Part shown: positions 1 through 5,677 of the stretch, one piece after another
Layout of the letters: each line of letters begins with the position of its first letter
Numbering within the stretch: position 1 is the first letter of the stretch
NCBI GenBank assembly: GCA_021161545.1
Contig: JAGHAJ010000256.1
Location: 1-8,721 of the forward strand
DNA length: 8,721 nucleotides
Source: Synergistota bacterium
Lineage (GTDB): Bacteria > Synergistota > JAGHAJ01
Direction: 5' to 3'
The notes under the pieces: generated by a model
Databases searched by the model: none
The model's input: only the letters and a program-made list of their open reading frames with translations
Told to the model about the DNA's origin: nothing
Position numbers and translations under genes: made by a program

Positions 1-760
1 CCACATCTCCTTTTTGGGGGTCTAAAGCATGGACAACCAAAGACCTTGACCACTCCCTTGAAATAGGAATACCTTCAAATCCCAAGTTCCTGTTACACGG
101 AAAGGGATTTAAAGCCAAATCCTCAGCCTTTATAATCAACACGCACCTACCACCTAAGTAGCCAGGATTACCCTCAGACGGTCTGAATGAATATACAAAC
201 TCCTCAGAGGTACCAAGCTCAAAACCCATATATACCCTCACATTGCGCTTGGCCAATACACTTAAAAGACCCTTGTAGTCATCCTCATTTTTCACAAAAT
301 ATCCAACTACACAACCTTCCTGCAGCAGAAACAAGACTTTCGCATGCGAGCTTATCAAATCATGAGAATTGTGTCCGCTTACCATACATATATCATTAAC
401 ATCTACACCCAATCTGGAAGCGAGATACACAACAGAAGATACCGCTGGTATTACCTCAAACTCACCCACATACAGCCTTTGCATTATCTTCCTTGCATAA
501 CTGAACAAAAGAGGGTTTCCAGAAACAAGCAAAACCGAAGTTCGATAAGACCGCAATCTCGAAACAAGCTTAGCTATACTGTCTTCTTTCAAGGCTTTCC
601 GTATATCAAGCTCACAGAGCTGAGCCCTCAAAGAAAGGCCTTTTAAGATAGAGAATGAATGCTCAAAACCTGCTATGAATTCAGCAGATTCCAGGATGTC
701 TATCACCTTACAGCTTAAATCCTTTAAGTCACCAATACCTGTACCAACAATAAATATCAT
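1..760 (-). CDS. cbiE: Cobalt-precorrin-7 (C5)-methyltransferase CbiE, probably fused to CbiT; 3' end outside window
   Basis: The frame is open for 253 codons from the ATG at 760-758 to the left edge, so the C-terminus is missing. Residues 1-215 read as a tetrapyrrole methylase: the N-terminal SAM-binding start MIFIVGTGIGD (1-11), SGNPLLFS (80-87) and VIPAVSSVVYLASRLG (103-118), the last close to the CbiE consensus. CbiE methylates C5 of the corrin ring in the cytoplasm using SAM. After about residue 225 the sequence GFEGIPISREWSRS and LVVHALDPQKGDV aligns with the CbiT entry pattern (G-lit-KrEvRaltLakL-p-pGD) that precedes the CbiT SAM motif. This suggests a CbiE-CbiT fusion (CobL-like), where CbiT would do C15 methylation and decarboxylation. 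The start overlaps the cbiD stop as ATGA, with GGTGGAG just upstream, so translation is probably coupled. The CbiE family call is firm; the fusion is inference because the CbiT core lies outside the window. Confidence 0.87.
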   Translation of the reverse strand, partial: MIFIVGTGIGDLKDLSCKVIDILESAEFIAGFEHSFSILKGLSLRAQLCELDIRKALKEDSIAKLVSRLRSYRTSVLLVSGNPLLFSYARKIMQRLYVGEFEVIPAVSSVVYLASRLGVDVNDICMVSGHNSHDLISSHAKVLFLLQEGCVVGYFVKNEDDYKGLLSVLAKRNVRVYMGFELGTSEEFVYSFRPSEGNPGYLGGRCVLIIKAEDLALNPFPCNRNLGFEGIPISREWSRSLVVHALDPQKGDV

Positions 761-1842
761 TCTCCACCCATCCTATCAGAAAGTAACCTTTCACCGTTAA
801 ACATGCTAACTCTGAATATTGCACTCCCAAACTGTCTCAACCGCCTTACAGCGACATCTCCGATAGAGGAGAAGACATCCTCCACATCAATTCCTTCTTC
901 TTCCAAAAAATCAATCACTCTGTTAAACGGAGATATCTCCATTATTTTCACAGCCAACCTCCTATCACACTTACCTGCAACAAGCGCCACATGGGTAATA
1001 AGTATCTCCGGTTTTGAATCACTAAACCTGCTATCCGTGTTGAAATTGCCGCCAGCAAGCTTCATAAGCTTCTGAAAGCTTCCAGAGATATGAATACCCC
1101 TAAACCCTCTCTTTAAGGCCTCTTTCACACAAAAACCAAAGTAATTACCACACAGAACAATATTCTCAGAATCTCCAAAGTATCTCTTATGGAGTTTCTC
1201 CCCTATGCCTCCAGGAACAAAAGCTATCCAGTCATGTCCCTTTGCCTTTATAACATCCATTTCTGGTGGCAAAGACTCTTTCCACGCCTCTTCGCTCATA
1301 GGTTCGACTATTCCCGAAGTCCCAAGAATGGATATCCCATCCTTTATCCCAAGCCTGCTGTTAAAAGTGCGTTTGGCTATTTCTTCTCCGTTCTCAACCT
1401 TTACATGCACCACTCCCTCCCTTATCCCAAACTCCTTCAAAACCTTTTTCATCATCGCTCGCGGAACAGGATTAACAGCAGGTTCACCAACTTCCAGTTT
1501 TAGGCCTTTTACCGTGACAATACCAACTCCCCCATCAGACCTAAAAACAACATCACCAACACTCTTTTCCTCAAATGCAACAAGTATCAACACACCATTA
1601 GTAATATCTGCATCATCTCCCGCATCCTTCCTTGCAGAACAAAAGCAAAGTCCATCAATAACACTGCAATCTTCTATGGGAACATCCACAATCCAACCTA
1701 TAGGGAGTTCAACCGTAACAGACCTTGGAACACAACCAAATTTACCACAAAGTATGGATGCTTTTAGAGCAGCCGTAGCAGTTGTGCCCGTCGTAATACC
1801 CCTCCTCAACTTCCTACCATTGACATCAACATACCACTCCAT
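757..1842 (-). CDS. cbiD: Cobalt-precorrin-5B (C1)-methyltransferase CbiD
   Basis: A 361-residue protein, normal length for CbiD. This enzyme of the anaerobic cobalamin route methylates C1 of cobalt-precorrin-5B with SAM, so it marks the oxygen-independent pathway. Family signatures in order: RRGITTGTTATAA (13-25; the usual Cys of GYTTGTCATAA is Thr here), RKDAGDDADITNG (71-83), GEPAVNPVPRAM (119-130), ISILGTSGIVEPMS (170-183), GNYFGFCVKEALKRGF (232-247) and KLAGGNFNTDSR (261-272). The frame is open 23 codons further upstream to an ATG at 1911, but I chose the ATG at 1842-1840. It has GGAGG 9 nt upstream, and the following MEWYVDVNGRKLRRG matches where CbiD proteins normally begin; the longer version would add a stretch that only shadows the end of cbiC. 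It overlaps cbiC by 17 bp and cbiE by 4 bp, a tightly packed operon. Confidence 0.95.
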   Translation of the reverse strand: MEWYVDVNGRKLRRGITTGTTATAALKASILCGKFGCVPRSVTVELPIGWIVDVPIEDCSVIDGLCFCSARKDAGDDADITNGVLILVAFEEKSVGDVVFRSDGGVGIVTVKGLKLEVGEPAVNPVPRAMMKKVLKEFGIREGVVHVKVENGEEIAKRTFNSRLGIKDGISILGTSGIVEPMSEEAWKESLPPEMDVIKAKGHDWIAFVPGGIGEKLHKRYFGDSENIVLCGNYFGFCVKEALKRGFRGIHISGSFQKLMKLAGGNFNTDSRFSDSKPEILITHVALVAGKCDRRLAVKIMEISPFNRVIDFLEEEGIDVEDVFSSIGDVAVRRLRQFGSAIFRVSMFNGERLLSDRMGGE

Positions 1843-2449
1843 CAGCTTTTGCCTCCAGTAGAAGGGCATTAAAGGCAGCAACTGCAACAGGGCTACCACC
1901 TCTGGTGCCAAGCAAGGTAATATGAGGAATAGATGAATCTGCTAATCTTTGTTTCACCTCAGGTGCACCAACAAATCCAACCGGAACACCTATCACAAAC
2001 CCGGCAGAACCATGCTCAAGTATTCGAAGAAGAGCTGTTGGAGAGTTCCCTATCACAAACACGGCATTGGGATGCCTCATCAATGCCTTATCTACAGCAA
2101 GATATGCCCGAGAAACCCCCATCTCCACAGACTCTCTTATCACATCCTCATCATCCACATACACATTAACAGACAAACCCTTTATCACCTTTCGGGATAT
2201 GCCAGCAGAAACCATCTTCACGTCTGTAACCACAGTTCTCGAAACACACATAGCATCACAGAAAGCATCATAAAAACCCTCAGAAAACACAATACTCTCA
2301 GCAACAGAGATATCCCCAGTCGCATGCACAATCCTCCTAACTACAGCCATCTCCTTACCATCAAACCTGTCAAGAAGTCCATTTTGAGACAGCAGTCTCG
2401 TAATTATCTCAAAGCTCTCATCCTCTATAGAAAAAGGATTCTTCTCCAT
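1826..2449 (-). CDS. cbiC: Cobalt-precorrin-8 methylmutase CbiC
   Basis: A 207-residue protein, full length for the CbiC/CobH family, which moves the C11 methyl group to C12 to form cobyrinate. The N-terminus has NPFSIEDESFEII (4-16), matching the family pattern P-x-x-IE-x-x-SF. VVRRIVHATGD (36-46) contains His42, which corresponds to the catalytic histidine of the methylmutases. DVKMVSAGISRK fits the family's D-x-x-MV-x-x-GI-x-R element. The C-terminal half carries IGNSPTALLRILEHG, VIGVPVGFVGAPEVKQ and the TRGGSPVAVAAFNALL stretch, all hallmark segments. It is the first gene after the cobalamin riboswitch. Its start is set by AGGAGGT 4 nt upstream of the ATG. Its last codons overlap the cbiD start, so the two are probably translationally coupled. 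Confidence 0.96.
   Translation of the reverse strand: MEKNPFSIEDESFEIITRLLSQNGLLDRFDGKEMAVVRRIVHATGDISVAESIVFSEGFYDAFCDAMCVSRTVVTDVKMVSAGISRKVIKGLSVNVYVDDEDVIRESVEMGVSRAYLAVDKALMRHPNAVFVIGNSPTALLRILEHGSAGFVIGVPVGFVGAPEVKQRLADSSIPHITLLGTRGGSPVAVAAFNALLLEAKADGVVC
1852..1856 (-). promoter_or_regulatory. Shine-Dalgarno sequence deciding the cbiD start
   Basis: Minus-strand GGAGG lies 9 nt before the ATG at 1842, inside the 3' end of cbiC. It supports the 1842 start over the upstream in-frame ATG at 1911. Confidence 0.7.
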
Positions 2450-2453
2450 AAAT

Positions 2454-2460
2454 ACCTCCT
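2454..2460 (-). promoter_or_regulatory. Shine-Dalgarno sequence of cbiC
   Basis: Minus-strand AGGAGGT, followed by ATTT and the cbiC ATG. It is near-perfect and lies just after a run of six T, 50 nt downstream of the riboswitch aptamer. It is therefore a plausible endpoint for translational control by the riboswitch. Confidence 0.85.
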
Positions 2461-2477
2461 AAAAAACAAATATTCAT

Positions 2478-2498
2478 GCCTCTTTTGCGGGAAGAAGC
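2478..2498 (-). promoter_or_regulatory. Hairpin between riboswitch and cbiC, candidate P13/expression-platform stem
   Basis: On the minus strand GCTTCTT (2498-2492) can pair with AAGAGGC (2484-2478): seven pairs including one G-U, around a CCCGCAA loop. It lies 11 nt downstream of the aptamer P1 stem, where cobalamin riboswitches often carry the P13 hairpin that kisses loop L5. The segment UUCCC at the top of this stem can pair with GGGGA in the predicted L5 of the aptamer (three G-C, one G-U, one A-U). The T run at 2461-2466 is 11 nt away from the stem, too far for a standard intrinsic terminator. The pairing is drawn by eye and has not been folded computationally. Confidence 0.4.
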
Positions 2499-2509
2499 AC
2501 TAACACTTC

Positions 2510-2667
2510 GATTAAGGCAGGTCTCCCGACTCGTGGATCAACCTACTCACCACGCCTTCCCAGGGGAATCCCCAGTGGCATAAATGTGGCTTTCGTCCCC
2601 ACACACGGCAGCCCGACTGTGCTGGATTCTCACCAGCTTCCCTATTAAGCCAGCAGGCACCTTAATC
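2510..2667 (-). ncRNA. Cobalamin (B12) riboswitch aptamer
   Basis: All the conserved parts of the AdoCbl-type riboswitch are visible on the minus strand. P1 closes perfectly with GATTAAGG (2667-2660) and CCTTAATC (2517-2510). Next come GGTGCC, TTAATAGGGAA, GGTGAGAATCC and GGGCTGCCGTG. The GGGGACGAAAG loop is followed by the B12-box core GCCACTGG (2579-2572). A GGGG-ATT-CCCC hairpin leads to TGGGAAGGCG, then GAGTCGGGAGACCTGCC near the 3' end (consensus GAGTCAGGAGACCTGCC). It lies between a strong promoter and cbiC, so binding of adenosylcobalamin should turn down cbiC-cbiD-cbiE. A U-run terminator is not evident. The Shine-Dalgarno sequence lies 50 nt downstream, so control of translation is the more likely mode, though this is inference. 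Confidence 0.96.
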
Positions 2668-2691
2668 TGTTCACTATATTAAATTGTCAAT

Positions 2692-2737
2692 AGTAGTATA
2701 CCACCCACAAAAACATCAGTCAACTAAAAATACTACT
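2692..2737. repeat. Inverted repeat in the divergent promoter region
   Basis: AGTAGTAT (2692-2699) and its exact complement ATACTACT (2730-2737) lie 38 bp apart. The left arm covers most of the -10 box of the cobalamin promoter and the right arm abuts the -35 region of the sensor promoter. This could be a paired operator site, but arms this short and AT-rich can arise by chance. Confidence 0.35.
2695..2723 (-). promoter_or_regulatory. Sigma-70-type promoter of the cobalamin operon
   Basis: Minus-strand -35 TTGACT (2723-2718), a 17-bp spacer and -10 TATACT (2700-2695) differ from consensus by one base in each hexamer. The expected transcription start near 2688 leaves about 20 nt before the riboswitch P1 stem. 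It is back-to-back with the plus-strand promoter of the sensor gene. Confidence 0.8.
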
Positions 2738-2739
2738 GC

Positions 2740-2768
2740 TGGATATTCATCCCCACTCATGCTATATT
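2740..2768 (+). promoter_or_regulatory. Extended -10 promoter of the sensor gene, predicting a leaderless mRNA
   Basis: The extended -10 is TGCTATATT (2760-2768), with hexamer TATATT at 2763-2768. A weak -35 TGGATA (2740-2745, four of six consensus bases) sits at 17-bp spacing. Transcription would begin about seven bases after the -10, at or within a base or two of the A of the ATG at 2775. Confidence 0.5.
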
Positions 2769-2774
2769 ATTATT

Positions 2775-5621
2775 ATGAGGAAAAAAATATTATTATTGCT
2801 TCTCGTAATGACTGTGTCTGTCTATCTTGTGGCCTATAAGGTAGACAGTGTAGTGTTAGAAAGGCACCTCAAGGAGGAAGTATTGAGAACTGCTACTGGA
2901 TACATCCATTACATCAATGAACTCCTTACTGAAACATCGTCATCCATAATAAGAAACAGAATTTCCGAGGAAAAGATTCTACGACAGAACCTTCAGCAGG
3001 AAAGTATCAGAATCACACAAGTAATTAGAACTTACGATCACCTTGCAAAAGAAGAAATCATCACACAAGAACAGGCAGAGCAGTTAGCACTATCTTATAT
3101 AAAGAAATATACTACACAGGACAAAAGTATTCTCTTACTGAGCAAGGATTTCCTCCCCATATACGCCTCCAATAACATCGTATTACAGATGCCCAAAGAC
3201 CCCATGTTTAGAGGAGCTATATCGGGAAAGACAACAGGTAACATATACTACACCTATAACGGCAGCGATTACATAATTGGATGGTCCACATACAAACCGT
3301 GGCAATGGACGGTAGGAGTGCTGATAAATACAAGCAAGATTCTATCCCTCTCCTCGTATCGAGACTTTGTAGAGGAAGAAAAGAAAATACTCAAAGAAAG
3401 ACTCGTCAGATATTCGGGAAAGAACTACTACCTCGTGATATACAACAGCAAGGGAGATATTGTCTCATATTCATACACAGAACTGGACAAAGACGACCTT
3501 CCTTCATCAAAAGAGATAAAGAAGATATTCTCAGAAGGATACGGCTACTTCTTCTACAAGGTAAACAACAAAGAAAAACTAAAGATTTTCAGTTACTTTC
3601 CTGTATTTGACTGGTACATAGTCCTGACATTTTTCCCACAGCAGTACCTAAAACCCATTCTCTGGAAGATATTGAAGGAAGAGCTACTTCCTTTATCCAT
3701 AGTGATGCTAATATTTGCAGCAATTATCCTGATATATATCAACAAGAGAGTCATATCTCCTCTATCTGCACTCAAAGATGGGTTCAAGAAACTAAAGAAT
3801 AGTCAGTTTGGTCATCAAATAGATATTCGATCCACTGATGAGATGCAGAGCGTCATAGAAGATTTCAACGAAATGTCCCGAAATGTGGCATTACACTACG
3901 ACGAGCTCGAAGCAGCATACGGAGAGCTCGAAGCAACACACAGTGAGCTTGAAGCCAAAGACATGGAAGTAATGAAAGAGAGAAACAGGTTAAAGATACT
4001 CGTAGAGATAACAAACAGGTCATTTGAACTCAATGACAAAAAGGAAATTGCCAGCACAGTTATCGAAGTGCTAAAACGGGAAAAGGGATACAAGAACATA
4101 GACATCTCGCTACTAAAAGACGGTAACCTTACACCACTATCCTATACAGGATACTCCATAGATCTTTACCATAAAATGCCAGCAGATATTGGTATAAGAG
4201 GCTGGGCTATAGCCACAAAGGAGCTAAAGAATGTACCCGATGTCAGCAAGGAACCTCACTACTATATGGGGGACACATCTATAAAGAGTGAATTATCATG
4301 TCCAATCATATACCAGGATAAGGTGCTTGGAATAATAGACGTGGAAAGTAATGAACCTGCCAGCTTTGACAGAGATGACGAGCAAACATTCAAACTAATA
4401 GCACACTACCTCGCCATGGCATTCATAAAGATAGACATATTAGACGCATGGAAAAATCGGACAGAAGAGCTTGCATTTATGATGGAAACCATCAGGGAGG
4501 CAAACAAGGCGTCATCCATCAGAGAAATAGCCAAGATAATGATTACAAAGTTAGTAGAAGAAAGAGGATACAAAAATGCAATATTTTACACAAGAAAGGG
4601 AGATAAGCTATTTGCCGTTTACAGTCACGGATACCATGTAGAAGAGGGAAAAGTAGCACCTTGGGAAGTTCTATACATAAATGGGAAAGGCATAATATCA
4701 AGGGCTGCAAGGACGGCTGAACCCCAAAATGTCCCAGATGTGCTCAAAGATCCCGACTATGTTACGGGAGACGAAAGAATAAGGAGTGAGCTGGCTGTAC
4801 CCGTAGTGGTCAATGAAGATGTAGTAGGTGTCATAGATGTTGAGATGGAAGAGATATCAGCATTCACAGCTGAAGACGAGAAATTCCTGTCCACACTCGC
4901 AAATGAGTTATCCATAGTAATATCCAAGATAAACGCCATTGAAGAGCTTCAAAACGCATATAAAGACCTCTCACTAAAGGAAGAAGAGTTAGAAGCTTCC
5001 ATGAAGGAGATCGAATCATACTCCCAACTCATAGAGAAACAAAAGACAGAACTACAAAAGGCATACTTGGACACGATAAGAGCTCTGTCAAAGACCATAG
5101 AAATGAAAGATCCATATACAGAAAACCATTCCACCCGTGTAGCGGAATATTCAATAAAGATTGCAAAACTACTGGGACTGAGAGGCGAGGAAATACTGAA
5201 GTTAAACTATGCTGCCCTCCTGCATGATATAGGAAAGATAGGTATAAAGGGTTCGATACTGAACAAGAAGGAGAAACTTACACCAGAAGAGTATGAAGAG
5301 GTAAAAAAGCATCCCCAAATAGGTGCCAATATACTCCAGAAGGTACGCTATCTACACGACATCGTACCCATTGTACTCTACCACCACGAAAGATGGGATG
5401 GAAAGGGCTATCCGAAGGGACTAAAGGGTGAAGAAATACCCTTGCTTAGTAGGATTATAGCGGTAGCAGATACGTTTGACGCAATGCGTTCCGACAGACC
5501 CTACAGAAAGGCATTACCCTTAAAGATGGTCATAAGAGAGATAAAGAAAAATACTGGTAAGCAGTTTGATCCAAAGATAGCAGCAGTATTCGTAGAGTTC
5601 ATATCAAAAAATTTGGTATAG
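2775..5621 (+). CDS. Transmembrane multi-sensor HD-GYP c-di-GMP phosphodiesterase (dCache-HAMP-GAF-GAF-HD-GYP)
   Basis: A 948-residue membrane signalling protein. Residues 1-21 form a basic start and first membrane helix (RKKILLLLLVMTVSVYLVA). Residues 22-300 are the extracytoplasmic part, with two Cache-like ends (GWSTYKPWQWTVGV at 169-182 and FPVFDWYIVLTFF at 275-287), so a dCache ligand sensor is likely. Residues 305-322 are the second membrane helix, followed by HAMP (about 323-372), a coiled coil with three ELEAxxx heptads (377-397), GAF1 (about 408-553), GAF2 (about 565-718) and a coiled linker to about 765. The HD-GYP domain fills 766-948: H785, H817-D818 in LLHDIGK, H846, H870-H871, D899 and DGKGYP (875-880). 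All expected metal ligands of a binuclear site are present, so c-di-GMP hydrolysis to pGpG/GMP is likely. The ATG has no Shine-Dalgarno sequence. The ligands of the Cache and GAF domains are unknown. Confidence 0.93.
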   Translation: MRKKILLLLLVMTVSVYLVAYKVDSVVLERHLKEEVLRTATGYIHYINELLTETSSSIIRNRISEEKILRQNLQQESIRITQVIRTYDHLAKEEIITQEQAEQLALSYIKKYTTQDKSILLLSKDFLPIYASNNIVLQMPKDPMFRGAISGKTTGNIYYTYNGSDYIIGWSTYKPWQWTVGVLINTSKILSLSSYRDFVEEEKKILKERLVRYSGKNYYLVIYNSKGDIVSYSYTELDKDDLPSSKEIKKIFSEGYGYFFYKVNNKEKLKIFSYFPVFDWYIVLTFFPQQYLKPILWKILKEELLPLSIVMLIFAAIILIYINKRVISPLSALKDGFKKLKNSQFGHQIDIRSTDEMQSVIEDFNEMSRNVALHYDELEAAYGELEATHSELEAKDMEVMKERNRLKILVEITNRSFELNDKKEIASTVIEVLKREKGYKNIDISLLKDGNLTPLSYTGYSIDLYHKMPADIGIRGWAIATKELKNVPDVSKEPHYYMGDTSIKSELSCPIIYQDKVLGIIDVESNEPASFDRDDEQTFKLIAHYLAMAFIKIDILDAWKNRTEELAFMMETIREANKASSIREIAKIMITKLVEERGYKNAIFYTRKGDKLFAVYSHGYHVEEGKVAPWEVLYINGKGIISRAARTAEPQNVPDVLKDPDYVTGDERIRSELAVPVVVNEDVVGVIDVEMEEISAFTAEDEKFLSTLANELSIVISKINAIEELQNAYKDLSLKEEELEASMKEIESYSQLIEKQKTELQKAYLDTIRALSKTIEMKDPYTENHSTRVAEYSIKIAKLLGLRGEEILKLNYAALLHDIGKIGIKGSILNKKEKLTPEEYEEVKKHPQIGANILQKVRYLHDIVPIVLYHHERWDGKGYPKGLKGEEIPLLSRIIAVADTFDAMRSDRPYRKALPLKMVIREIKKNTGKQFDPKIAAVFVEFISKNLV
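3903..3965 (+). repeat. Three tandem 21-bp repeats encoding coiled-coil heptads
   Basis: Units at 3903-3923, 3924-3944 and 3945-3965 each begin GAGCTCGAAGC or GAGCTTGAAGC and encode ELEAAYG, ELEATHS and ELEAKDM. They lie between the HAMP and first GAF domain of the sensor. Adding or losing one unit keeps both reading frame and heptad register, so the signalling helix could lengthen or shorten cleanly. The units have diverged, mostly in their second halves. Confidence 0.75.
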
Positions 5622-5640
5622 AAGAGTAAGGCACCAACAG

Positions 5641-5669
5641 TAGAAAATCAAATAAACTTGTGTTAAAAT
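5641..5669 (+). promoter_or_regulatory. Extended -10 promoter of the transglycosylase gene, predicting a near-leaderless mRNA
   Basis: The extended -10 is TGTTAAAAT (5661-5669), with hexamer TAAAAT at 5664-5669. A poor -35 TAGAAA (5641-5646) sits at 17-bp spacing. Transcription would start around 5676-5678, on or next to the ATG at 5678. The layout repeats that of the sensor promoter. Confidence 0.45.
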
Positions 5670-5677
5670 AAACCCTG

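Noticed and set aside
344-646. A 100-codon open frame on the plus strand
   Set aside because: It is antisense to the cbiE frame, which is continuous and has recognisable motifs on the minus strand.
1205-1861. A 218-codon open frame on the plus strand
   Set aside because: It lies wholly antisense to cbiD, whose minus-strand product carries all family motifs. The plus-strand translation is Ser/Pro/Thr-rich with no domain, and it has no ribosome binding site.
1843-1911. A 23-residue N-terminal extension of CbiD
   Set aside because: The upstream ATG has no good Shine-Dalgarno sequence, the added residues shadow the cbiC end, and CbiD proteins normally begin near the MEWYVDVNGRKLRRG segment.
2461-2498. 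Intrinsic terminator between the riboswitch and cbiC
   Set aside because: The only hairpin ends 11 nt before the T6 run and its stem contains few G-C pairs.
1949-2503. A 184-codon open frame on the plus strand
   Set aside because: It is antisense to cbiC and its leader, with His/Ser/Arg-rich low-information composition and no promoter or ribosome site.
2454-2525. Pairing of the riboswitch 3' strand ACCUGCCU with the cbiC Shine-Dalgarno AGGAGGU (one bulged G)
   Set aside because: Ligand binding would hold ACCUGCCU in the aptamer and free the Shine-Dalgarno sequence, giving an ON switch. That is the opposite of the repression expected for a B12 biosynthesis operon. The match may be incidental.
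2662-2690. A second cobalamin promoter with -35 TTGACA (2690-2685, minus strand)
   Set aside because: At 17-bp spacing the -10 would be GATTAA, which lies in the P1 stem; transcription would start inside the aptamer and destroy it.
5613-5637. Terminator after the sensor gene (TTGGT and ACCAA arms)
   Set aside because: The arms are only 5 bp with a 15-nt loop and no T run follows, so read-through into the transglycosylase gene remains possible.
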